Source of the DNA: Pithys albifrons albifrons
Taxonomy: Eukaryota; Chordata; Aves; Passeriformes; Thamnophilidae
Direction of reading: 5' to 3'
Assembly: GCF_047495875.1 (NCBI RefSeq)
Contig: NC_092461.1
Coordinates: 46,207,601 to 46,271,600 of the forward strand
DNA: 64,000 nt
Position 1 is the first letter of the stretch. Each line of letters starts with the position of its first letter. This document shows, one piece after another, positions 23,189-32,300 of the stretch. A program made the translations under genes and the position numbers. The notes beneath the pieces were generated by a model that worked only from the letters and a program-made list of their open reading frames with translations, did no database searches and was not told where the DNA came from.

Positions 23189-24663
23189 ATTCGATGCCTT
23201 TGGATGTCATGTGGGTGGTGCTCTCCAGGCTGTTTTCCTGCCGCAACCTAAGCTGCTACCTCTGGGGATTCAGTGATAATAGTACGGACCCTTGGGAAGG
23301 AACAAAGGGGAATCTCTTCTCCCAACCCTTTGTCCATTCCCCATTCAAGTCTGCTACAACAGCTTTTGAGATGTTTAAATTCTCCCTGGATGCCAGAGAT
23401 ATCTTTATGGTTTTTCTGCAGGGTTGTATCCCTGCAGCTTACAGAATGTTTGAAGGTAGGGCCAGGGTTTTTCCAGAATGCATTCAGAAACCTAGCCCAG
23501 TGAAGGGGGAAAAGCGAGAGAATAAAACCCCTGATGCCACAGTGAAGGGAGAAAAGGATGAGGCTAAACCAGGAGGACAGGCCAAGCCTATGGAAGTTGC
23601 CCCTATTCAGAAAAGGAAATATAAGACCAAATTAGACCATCCAGCAGACGATGAGGGGGCTGCTGCACCTCCACAGCAAGCAGACCCAGAGCCTGAGATC
23701 ATCACTGAGTCATTGTCATTTGATAATCTCCGTAGTTTGCGGAAAGACATTGCTCGACACCCGGGTGAGCCCATCCTGACTTGGTTGATCCGAGTTTGGG
23801 ACCTTATGGGTGAAACCTTACAACTGGATGGTGCTGAAGCCAGGTTTTTGGGGGCTCTGGCCCAGGACGTGGCTATTGAACAGGTGTTCGTGAGGGAATC
23901 AAAGCCCCTTTCACTCTGGGCACGACTTCTAACGAGTGTAAGAGAGAAGTTTGTTTATAGAGAAATCCTGCAGGAACATCATATTAGGAAGACTTGGAAG
24001 ACGATGGAAGAAGGAATTTTACGTCTGAGGGAGATGGCAATGATGGACGTGCTTTTTGGAAGAGGTGGGCAAGCCAATAATGACCCTGACAAGGTCAGAT
24101 GCACACCACATATGTGGTGGGACCTTTCACGCTCGGGGCCAGCTGAATACACCGATTTCCTGGCATCCATGTATAGGGAAGAGAACCATGAAACAGTGGG
24201 CGCAGTAGCAAATAAGCTCCGGATATATGAAAGCATGACCCACAGCCCAATGCAGGCCCGTATTTCTGCTGTAGAGACATTGGTTGAGAGTCTCAAGACG
24301 CTGCCTGCAGAGGTAAAAGCGATCAGAGAGGAAATTAGGGAAAGTCTCCAAGTGGCACCAGTGCGAATGAGAACCTCTGAAGTCAGAGCCAGACGCCCCC
24401 CAGCCAGAGGAAGTGGACAGACCTCACGAACTGAGATGTGGTACTTCCTGGCCAAACATGGAGAAGACATGGGACGGTGGGATGGGAAACCCACCCGTGC
24501 CCTTGCAGCCCGAGTACAAGAACTGAAGGAGAATGGAAGAAGGTCAGTGAGAGTAAGTGCAGTCCCAGTTTCCCACGGGCAAGAATCTGACCCACAGGAG
24601 GGCACCTCCCAGGTGTACTCATCGAGAAAAGGTTCTGACCGCTATGACCAGGATCAGTGTTAG
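23185..24663 (+). CDS. gag: Endogenous retrovirus Gag polyprotein
   Basis: An intact frame of 492 codons ending in TAG at 24661-24663. By position and context it is the structural Gag precursor (matrix, capsid and RNA-binding regions). Residues 90-170 are charged and rich in Lys, Pro and Glu, as in matrix-capsid linkers. The section around residues 190-330 (with WLIRVWDLMGETLQLDGAEA and LGALAQDVAIEQVF) is helical and capsid-like. A basic Arg-rich stretch lies near residues 400-420. I see no CCHC zinc knuckle and no N-terminal Gly for myristoylation. The start was taken as the ATG at 23185; in-frame ATGs follow at 23194 and 23209, so the true start may be slightly later. The frame is the same as that of pol. 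Confidence 0.88.
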   Translation: MNSMPLDVMWVVLSRLFSCRNLSCYLWGFSDNSTDPWEGTKGNLFSQPFVHSPFKSATTAFEMFKFSLDARDIFMVFLQGCIPAAYRMFEGRARVFPECIQKPSPVKGEKRENKTPDATVKGEKDEAKPGGQAKPMEVAPIQKRKYKTKLDHPADDEGAAAPPQQADPEPEIITESLSFDNLRSLRKDIARHPGEPILTWLIRVWDLMGETLQLDGAEARFLGALAQDVAIEQVFVRESKPLSLWARLLTSVREKFVYREILQEHHIRKTWKTMEEGILRLREMAMMDVLFGRGGQANNDPDKVRCTPHMWWDLSRSGPAEYTDFLASMYREENHETVGAVANKLRIYESMTHSPMQARISAVETLVESLKTLPAEVKAIREEIRESLQVAPVRMRTSEVRARRPPARGSGQTSRTEMWYFLAKHGEDMGRWDGKPTRALAARVQELKENGRRSVRVSAVPVSHGQESDPQEGTSQVYSSRKGSDRYDQDQC

Positions 24664-24738
24664 AGGGGCCCTGCCTCTAGCCAGGTAGAGGCACGGGACA
24701 ACCGTGTCTATTGGACTGTGTGGATTCGATGGCCTGGT
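24661..24738 (+). promoter_or_regulatory. Candidate gag-pol stop-codon readthrough signal
   Basis: The single TAG (24661-24663) between gag and pol is followed by a strong predicted hairpin. 24672-24679 pairs with 24686-24693 (eight base pairs), extended by 24669-24671 with 24695-24697 across a bulged C at 24694. The six-base loop GCCAGG (24680-24685) is complementary, with one G-U pair, to CCTGGT at 24733-24738, so an H-type pseudoknot is possible. The eight-pair stem starts eight bases after the TAG, the spacing known for the murine leukaemia virus readthrough pseudoknot. The pairing is read directly from the sequence; the function is inferred. A mutated sense codon (for example CAG to TAG) would be the plain alternative. 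Confidence 0.5.
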
Positions 24739-27700
24739 ACATCAGACCCACAAAAGTATAAGGCTTTGGTTGATACTGGCGCTCAATGCACATTAATGCC
24801 ATCAGGACATGTGGGCTCAGAAACTATTTCTATTTCTGGGGTGACAGGGGGATCTCAAGAGTTGACTGTGCTAGAAGCTGAAGTGAGCTTGACAGGGAGA
24901 GATTGGCAGAAACACCCCATTGTGACTGGTCCAGCCGCCCCATGTATCCTGGGCATTGACTACCTCAGGAATGGATATTTTAAGGACCCAAAGGGGCATA
25001 GATGGGCTTTTGGAATAGCCACTGTACAGACAGAAGGGATTGAACAATTGAACTCATTGCCAGGTCTCTCAGAAAGTCCTTCTGCTGTTGGACTGTTGAA
25101 AGTTGAGGAACAGCAAGTGCCAATTGCCACCACGACAGTGCACCGTCGGCAATACCGAACGAACCGTGATGCTGTGATCCCCATCCATAAGATGATCCGT
25201 GAACTGGAGAGCCAAGGGGTGGTCAGCAAAACCCACTCACCCTTCAACAGCCCCATCTGGCCTGTGCATAAGTCTGATGGAGAATGGAGATTGACTGTGG
25301 ACTATCGTGGCTTGAATGAAGTTACCCCACCGCTGAGTGCCGCTGTGCCGGACATGCTGGAGCTCCAGTATGAACTGGAGTCCAGGGCAGCAAAGTGGTA
25401 TGCCACTATTGACATTGCTAATGCGTTCTTCTCCATTCCTCTGGCACCAGAGTGCAGGCCACAGTTTGCTTTCACCTGGAGGGGCGTGCAGTACACCTGG
25501 AACCGACTACCCCAGGGGTGGAAACACAGTCCCACCATCTGTCATGGACTGATCCAGACTGCACTGGAGAAGGGTGAGGCTCCAGAACACCTGCAATACA
25601 TTGATGACATCATTGTGTGGGGGGACACAGCAGAAGAGGTTTTTCAGAAAGGAGAGAAAATCATCCAGATCCTGTTGGGAGCTGGCTTTGCCATCAAACG
25701 GAGTAAGGTTAAGGGACCAGCCCAAGAGATCCAGTTCCTGGGAGTGAAGTGGCAGGATGGACGCCGTCAGATTCCAACAGAAGTCATCAATAAGATCACA
25801 GCAATGTCTCCACCCACCAGCAAAAAGGAAACACAAGCCTTCCTGGGTGCCATAGGGTTCTGGAGGATGCATATCCCAGCATACAGTCAGATCGTAAGCC
25901 CTCTCTACTTGGTAACCCGTAAGAAGAATGATTTCCACTGGGGCCCTGAGCAGCAACAAGCCTTTGACCAGATCAAGCATGAGATTGCTCAGGCTGTAGC
26001 CCTTGGACCAGTCAGGACAGGACCAGACGTACAGAACATGCTCTACTCCGCCGCCGGGAATAATGGCCTGTCTTGGAGCCTTTGGCAGAAGGTGCCTGGT
26101 GAGACTCGAGGCCGACCACTTGGATTCTGGAGCCGAGGCTACAGAGGATCTGAAGCCAACTATACCCCCACAGAGAAAGAGATCCTAGCCGCCTATGAAG
26201 GAGTCCAAGCCGCCTCAGAGGTGATTGGCACAGAAGCACAGCTGTTTCTGGCACCTCGACTACCAGTGCTGAAGTGGATGTTGTCAGGACAGGCTGCCTC
26301 TACACATCACGCCACTGATGCTACCTGGAGCAAGTGGATTGCCCTGATTACGCAGCGCGCCCGTATAGGAAAATCAAATCGCCCTGGGATCCTGGAAATC
26401 ATCATGAACTGGCCTGAAGGTGAAAATTTTGGTCTAGCAGATGAAGAGGAAGAGCAGGTGACACGTGCGGAAGAAGCTCCACCATACAATCAATTGCCAA
26501 AAGAGGAAATACGCTACGCCCTCTTCACCGATGGCTCCTGTCGCATTGTAGGGACTAATCGCAAATGGAAAGCAGCTGTATGGAGTCCCACACGACAAGT
26601 TGCAGAAGCTACTGAAGGAGAAGGTGGGTCGAGTCAGTTTGCAGAGCTTAAAGCCGTGCAGTTGGCCCTGGACATTGCTGAACGAGAGAAATGGCCAAAG
26701 CTTTACCTCTACACTGACTCATGGATGGTGGCCAATGCTCTCTGGGGATGGTTAGACCGATGGAAGAAAACCAATTGGAAACGCAGAGGGAAACCCATCT
26801 GGGCTGCCGATATATGGCAAGATATTGCCACCCGAGTAGAGAAGCTGATTGTGAGAGTCCGCCACGTAGACGCACACGTGCCCAAAAATCGGGCCAATGA
26901 GGAACATCTCAACAACCAACAGGCAGACCGAGCTGCGCAAGTGAAAGTATCACAGACAGATCTGGACTGGCAGCACAAGGGAGAGCTGTTCTTGGCTCGA
27001 TGGGCCCATGATGCCTCGGGCCATCAGGGCAGAGATGCCACTTATAAATGGGCACGAGACCGAGGGGTGGATTTAACCATGGACATTATCTCTCAGGTTA
27101 TCCACGACTGTGAGACATGTGCTGCCATTAAGCAGGCTAAGAGAGTGAAGCCCCTGTGGTATGGTGGACGCTGGGATAAGTATAAGTACGGGGAGGCCTG
27201 GCAGGTTGACTGCATCACACTGCCACAGACCCGCCAAGGCAAGCGCTATGTGCTCACCATGGTGGAAGCAACCACAGGGTGGCTGGAGACACACCCAGTG
27301 CCTCACGCCACTGCTCGGAACACCATCCTAGGCCTGGAAAAACAAGTGCTGTGGCGACATGGCACCCCAGAACGAATTGAGTCAGATAATGGAACTCATT
27401 TCAAAAACAGCTTAGTTGCTACCTGGGCGAGAGAACATGGCATTGAGTGGGTGTATCATATCTCCTACCATGCACCAGCTGCCGGGAAAGTTGAGCGGTG
27501 TAATGGACTGTTGAAAACCACTTTGAAGGCGTTGGGTGGAGGGACTTTCAAACACTGGGATCAACACTTAGCAAAGGCTACATGGCTAGTCAACACTAGA
27601 GGCTCTGTCAATCGAGCCGGCCCTGCCCAATCAGAACCCCTTCACACTGTAGATGGAGACAAAGTCCCTGTAATACACCTGAGAGGTATGCTAGGGAAAA

Positions 27701-27843
27701 CAGTCTGGATCAACCCTGCCTCAGGCAAAGGCAAACCCATTCGTGGGGTTGTCTTTGCTCAAGGATCTGGTTCCACCTGGTGGGTGATGCAGGAAGATGG
27801 AGAGACACGATGTGTACCTCAAGGGGAACTTATCTCTGGGTAA
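24664..27843 (+). CDS. pol: Endogenous retrovirus Pol: protease, RT, RNase H, integrase
   Basis: Open without interruption from the codon after the gag TAG to TAA at 27841-27843 (1,059 codons). There is no ATG near its start, so it is expected as a Gag-Pol fusion. Domains in order: aspartic protease with LVDTGAQCTLMP (catalytic Asp at 24772) and ILGIDYL; reverse transcriptase with LPQGWKHSP and the active-site YIDD at 25597-25608; RNase H with acidic residues at 26530, 26644, 26716 and 26869; integrase with an HHCC zinc site (about 27005-27125) and the DDE triad Asp 27208, Asp 27385, Glu 27493; and a C-terminal small beta domain to the stop. All catalytic motifs are intact. No dUTPase domain is visible. 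The pattern is that of ERV-L-group Pol. It could still encode active enzymes. Confidence 0.95.
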   Translation, partial: RGPASSQVEARDNRVYWTVWIRWPGTSDPQKYKALVDTGAQCTLMPSGHVGSETISISGVTGGSQELTVLEAEVSLTGRDWQKHPIVTGPAAPCILGIDYLRNGYFKDPKGHRWAFGIATVQTEGIEQLNSLPGLSESPSAVGLLKVEEQQVPIATTTVHRRQYRTNRDAVIPIHKMIRELESQGVVSKTHSPFNSPIWPVHKSDGEWRLTVDYRGLNEVTPPLSAAVPDMLELQYELESRAAKWYATIDIANAFFSIPLAPECRPQFAFTWRGVQYTWNRLPQGWKHSPTICHGLIQTALEKGEAPEHLQYIDDIIVWGDTAEEVFQKGEKIIQILLGAGFAIKRSKVKGPAQEIQFLGVKWQDGRRQIPTEVINKITAMSPPTSKKETQAFLGAIGFWRMHIPAYSQIVSPLYLVTRKKNDFHWGPEQQQAFDQIKHEIAQAVALGPVRTGPDVQNMLYSAAGNNGLSWSLWQKVPGETRGRPLGFWSRGYRGSEANYTPTEKEILAAYEGVQAASEVIGTEAQLFLAPRLPVLKWMLSGQAASTHHATDATWSKWIALITQRARIGKSNRPGILEIIMNWPEGENFGLADEEEEQVTRAEEAPPYNQLPKEEIRYALFTDGSCRIVGTNRKWKAAVWSPTRQVAEATEGEGGSSQFAELKAVQLALDIAEREKWPKLYLYTDSWMVANALWGWLDRWKKTNWKRRGKPIWAADIWQDIATRVEKLIVRVRHVDAHVPKNRANEEHLNNQQADRAAQVKVSQTDLDWQHKGELFLARWAHDASGHQGRDATYKWARDRGVDLTMDIISQVIHDCETCAAIKQAKRVKPLWYGGRWDKYKYGEAWQVDCITLPQTRQGKRYVLTMVEATTGWLETHPVPHATARNTILGLEKQVLWRHGTPERIESDNGTHFKNSLVATWAREHGIEWVYHISYHAPAAGKVERCNGLLKTTLKALGGGTFKHWDQHLAKATWLVNTRGSVNRAGPAQSEPLHTVDGDKVPVIHLRGMLGKTVWINPASGKGKPIRGVVFAQGSGSTWWVMQEDGETRCVPQGELISG

Positions 27844-27920
27844 ACGACTCATATTACTGTATTTGTAAACACTTAATTATTTGAAAGAAAATTTAAGTTT
27901 AATGTAGAGTATCGGCATGG

Positions 27921-27942
27921 AAGAGAATTTAGGGGTGGATAA
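27921..27942 (+). promoter_or_regulatory. Weak candidate polypurine tract
   Basis: The bases directly before the 3' LTR (AAGAGAATTTAGGGGTGGATAA) are purine-rich but broken by TTT and T. A plus-strand primer must be generated here if the element is to replicate, and no better tract exists nearby. Confidence 0.4.
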
Positions 27943-28632
27943 TGTTGTAGTTTGGGATTATTATGTAAATTCTCTCCCCTGCCACTTAACTGCCCAGGCC
28001 AGCGGTTAACAAAAGAAGTAGTTAACTGTGATCGCTGGGGTGGGGGCAGGTTTGTCTCTTTTGGGGTTTTTTTTGGATATTCTCCTCAGTCTTGGCTCGG
28101 CGGAACGGGGGAGTGGGGGCTCCAAGGAGGCAGGCTGCCCTGCTGGTTACTGCTGGGGTTTTCCCTGGCTGTCTTGCTGCTGCCTACTTCGGATTACCTT
28201 TTCCTGCCGTGCTGCTACCTGCCTTGGATTTGCTGCTGGTTGCTCGTACCTGTCTGCTTCTTGGACGGGGAACACAGGGGAAAGAGACTGAGTCCATCTG
28301 AAAGCCCACTGCTCGTCTGTTTCGCTGGAGAGGGACTGAAACTCACTCTGCAGCCAGCGGGCTGTGACAAGGACACTTAAGTATAACCTTTTCTCCCGGA
28401 GGAAAACCTGCTGGGTTTTGTTGTTGTTGTTTTTTTTTTTTCCTCTTATGGTGTTGGGGAAGTGGGTTGCACTAGTCTGTTTACATATATATATATATAT
28501 ATATAGCAGTTATCCTTCTTGTATTAAAATTCCTTTTCTTAAATTTGATAAAGAGTGGTGTGATTATTGAGGAGGAGGCCCCTCCCCTGCTTGTGGGTAA
28601 AACATTTTGGTTTTTCCCCTCAAACCGAGACA
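27943..28632 (+). repeat. 3' LTR of the ERV-L-like provirus
   Basis: 690 bases, base-for-base like the 5' LTR by eye except at two T-rich spots: four G then eight T near 28065-28076 where the 5' copy has two G then ten T, and one fewer G before the T run near 28430. The CA end at 28631-28632 is followed by the TATGT duplication. Confidence 0.95.
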
Positions 28633-28637
28633 TATGT
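28633..28637 (+). repeat. Target-site duplication, right copy (TATGT)
   Basis: Exact repeat of 22244-22248, directly after the 3' LTR. Confidence 0.9.
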
Positions 28638-28777
28638 TTATCATTAGTGTTTTTCATAATAGCTAGATGTAAGATTTAATGCTATAGTTTTTGTTTATCC
28701 TTTCAGTGTAATGCTAAGCTTAAGTAGTAGAAGCTAGACAAATTTTTTAAATTTTGTCTGTTTCTAAAAGGGGGGAC
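28638..28777 (+). mobile_element. 3' internal remnant of a second retrovirus with polypurine tract
   Basis: Short AT-rich segment ending in a classic polypurine tract AAAAGGGGGGAC at 28766-28777, immediately before the TG start of the LTR at 28778. This looks like the last internal bases of an older provirus whose body is missing or was displaced. No coding remnant is visible. Confidence 0.5.
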
Positions 28778-29339
28778 TGATACCAAAGGGGTTTTTGATT
28801 TTTCATTTTTTGATTTTCACACTTTGTAAATTTTAGGAACACAGTAGTTGTAGCAAAGTAGATTTTTAGTAAGTTAATATTTCTGGCAGCCTAAGTTCAT
28901 TGTTTATGTATCCTAACCCCTAGCATATATCAGTAGCTCAAGTTCTTTTAGTTGTTTAGACTCTCTTCAAGATAAAGAACTTGAAGACTCTCAGAAGGCC
29001 TGTAGAACAAGACATAGTTCATGGGGCAAAGTGACCCAGAAATCAGAACATTGGAAGAAGTCCAAAGCCCAAGAAAGAAGAGAATGATAAAGAGGAAGGT
29101 CTCATCGACCCCCAGACCCAATTCCTGGGGATGAAACGGGGGCAGGACTGGGGCTGGACCAAGAGAAGTGTAAAGTAATGATTGGATGGATCATATTATA
29201 AAAGCCATGGAAACTAGAGCTGGGGTGCACGTGCATGTCATCATGTATTCCTGTGGGCCTTTGGCCTGATATTAAAGGACTTTTACTTTTTATCTTATCC
29301 CATACTAACATGGCTCAGAGTCCTGCTTTGCTGGGGTCA
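28778..29339 (+). repeat. LTR of a second, older retrovirus
   Basis: About 562 bases from TGATACC to GGGGTCA. It has a TATA box TATTATAAAAG at 29194-29204, an ATTAAA signal at 29271-29276 about 70 bases later, and a U5-like tail. It is unrelated by sequence to the neighbouring ERV-L-type LTR. The right end (CA at 29338-29339) is a best guess, because the missing 5' partner makes it impossible to find a target-site duplication. Confidence 0.6.
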
Positions 29340-32300
29340 CTCATGGCATCATGTAAAATTCCAAATGTAGACTTGAGATTCAGACATTTTTGAGTATCTA
29401 CTTCTGCCTTTAAATCTCACTTGATTTTTGGACCTGAACATGTCAATCAAAATTCTTCTACTTAGAGATGCAGAAACAGAGGGAAGACCCTTTGGAGTCA
29501 TGTGTTTTCAGACTCTAAGAGGAAGCCACTTTTAGGGCCCAGTCTATAGCATAACCTTAATACCTGCCTCCCAGTGATGATAAATGAACTGAAAAGCGAC
29601 CTGACAAGAACCTGGCATTGGTGACAAAAATTACCAAGTCCTCAATTACTCTATTTACTGTGACTGAAGAACTGCACCTGGTTGTGTGGATTTATTTTTA
29701 ATCTTTCCTTGCTGAAGCAGATGGAATTTCTGAGACACACAGCCACTGTTTAAGAGACATCTTCCCCCAACTTTAATTACTTTGAAAAGCTAAACTTCCA
29801 CTGGCAGAAAACAAACCCTAATTCAAAACCTAAATACAGGGCTGCTTAGTTCTTCCTCTCTAGCTTGTCAGAGGATTCGAGCTGCTAATACTTAAATATT
29901 TTGCAAATTAGGCCCCGAGTTTCTCATTTTGCACAGAACATTCCATTTTAATTATTTTGTTGAACATGAAAGCACATCTAGCTGTAAGCAACCAGGCAGT
30001 CTGCAGCTGTGATTAGCTACCAAACATAACCATTTTGAAGCTTTGATTACTCATACAGTTAGAAAAAGTTTCTAGTTCTAATACAGAAAGATTATATTTG
30101 TAGCAAACTTAAGGCAAATATTTGATTTGAAAACAATAGAGAAATTTTATTTCCTCTTCTCAAGAGACCTGACATGCTCTGACCCATTTGGAGCTACAAC
30201 ATGGAGATGCTAAATTAATTTCTGAACTATACAGATGTTTTACTCAGAGTTCATCTGCTGTTTATCTGTTGTGAAAGAGCCTGCAATAGAAACAGCCCAT
30301 GTATAATCAAGAATGCTCCTTGACCAGTTCTCATGCTAAGCAATTCAAAAAGTGGCAGCTGAAGGGAGAGAAAGGGAGCTGGAAACGGTACATGTTGTGA
30401 TGGATTCTGGTATCTTTAAGGCCTTGGGGAGTTAGGTCCAGAGTCTTGTCTCCTCAGTCTGCAAGTTCTGAACCATGTTCTTGATATAAAATTCAGATTA
30501 AAAAGTGTTACTTTTTAAGTTTCATCCTCCAATTTCATGTGGTATTATTAAAAGAGATAGAGTGTAGTGCAATCTTGTTGTTTCCCTTGCTCCAACATTT
30601 GGTATTTCTGAAACTACTCATCCTGAAAGGCAAATTCTGTGCTACAAAAACTTGTCACTGATTTCTTTTATTTCTACTACCAGCTGGATCTATTGTTGGA
30701 ATAATTGCTTTATACATACATAAATAATTAATACTGTCTCTTTCAACCAACTTCTGAGACTTAAAAAAAAAATCTCAAACTAATTTTTCACCTATTCCTA
30801 TTTATTGCTGGGATTCTTGGTAAGAGATGTAGAAGTAGAAGGTGGTTTTGCCTTGCCCTTCCATTCCTGATCAATAAAATATGACTCTAGTTTTCAATTA
30901 ATTTCCTCAAATGAGGGACTATGAAAAAGTACATTCTAAAGATTGGACCAATAATGGATTAGTTTTGTACAGCTCCTGCTCATGCTGTCACGGAATGATT
31001 CATGTGACATTCTTTCTTCATGTCACAAAAATTAGATTTCAAACCCCTTAGTCATTCTGCAGAAGATGCCACAGTAACACACCGGTTTGATCTTTACAGT
31101 GTTTTATAATTTAATTGAGGAGAAAATGTCCCTCTTTCTCCCTCAGTACTTGTTTCTCTTTTACAGAATTGCTACCTGTGGAAAATAAGCAACAGGGTTG
31201 CTGTACCAATGATCAGCATTTCTAATACTTTTTTCCCAAAGGAGCTTTGTAAACATTAAGTACTCAAAGCTCATAAAGACAGTTCTTGTTACACAAAACA
31301 TTTGTTGTTTAGCCATACACTTTGCAATTCATATATTAGCCTGTTCCAGACACATTACTTGGTAAACAGTAATTAAACAACTGAAGAAAATAGGTTAAAT
31401 AGAATCCAGAACATAAATAAATGATCTATGCAGCCTCTTTAGGCAGTGGAAATTTTTCTGACAATGAGTGAACAAAGTGGGAGAAAATTTCTATTGGAAA
31501 TAATCCAAAGACAGTGAGAAGATAGGAAATTTTAACTTCAAGAAGAATTTGCATTCAAATACAACTGCCTCATCTGACACCAGGAAAACTCTCAAGAAGC
31601 TGATTTCTCCAGGATCTTTGCACAGACAGGGCTCCCCACTCAATTCCACCCCCACGGGGACCTGTGTCAATGTGTGCCCCAGTAGCACACTACGACCTGT
31701 GGTGTGGGACTGAGGGACATGGGCAACCTGGCCCCACAGCCCTGCTTGTGCTGGCAGATCCAGTTTGGGGCTGAGGATGAATGCAGCCAGATGCCATGTG
31801 TCTAGTTATAAATGTGTTGTGCCTTCATCATGGGCACAGTCTTGGCCTCTCCCTGCCCGTGCTGTGGCAATAAGTGCAGCCAAGATCATGAGCTTCTCAG
31901 AGACTGAGATAACCAAATTACAAAACATCAGATCAGCAGTCTTGGAAATAAATGCTCAAAGATATTTTTGCATGGGTGTTTCCAAAAAAGACTCACTGAT
32001 TCTTATAAGCATAGTGGTAAAGAGCACAGATTGCAGGACACTGTCTCTGCAATGTCTTTACTGATGCCAAAATCAAGAGGGTGGCATCATTCATGAAACT
32101 GAGGCATATGATTTACCAGATACATGTACCTGTCAAGTGTAAGCCTTGTACAAAGTAAGTCTCTTAAAATAACAGCTTCATAAAGAGGATGTTTTGGAGA
32201 GCAGAAGGGACCCTTGGCTTGTGGTGACTTGTGCTCGTTTTTATGTGCACCAAGAGTTTCACTATATTGTGTTAGTGAACAAAGGAAACCAACTGAAGTC

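Larger units (their letters stand above)
22249..28632 (+). mobile_element. Full-length ERV-L-like (class III) endogenous retrovirus
   Basis: A 6.4-kb provirus in the order: 5' LTR, lysine-tRNA-type primer binding site, short leader, gag, in-frame TAG, protease-RT-RNase H-integrase, about 100 bases of 3' untranslated sequence, 3' LTR. There is no env and no space for one. The two LTRs are almost identical, differing only at a G/T boundary near 22369-22380 and by one G near 22736. gag and pol are each open to their ends. Together with the perfect 5-bp flanking duplication this indicates a very recent insertion. The pol sequence type and 5-bp duplication point to the ERV-L group. It lies in the NUDCD1-TRHR intergenic region, parallel to NUDCD1 and antisense to TRHR, about 15 kb past the 3' end of TRHR. 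Confidence 0.95.

Noticed and set aside
23979..24605. 208-codon minus-strand open frame opposite gag, and similar frames opposite pol
   Set aside because: They are antisense shadows of the gag and pol coding sequence with no retroviral antisense-gene features.
27844..27942. Possible env or accessory gene between pol and the 3' LTR
   Set aside because: Only about 100 bases are present, with stops. There is no room for env.
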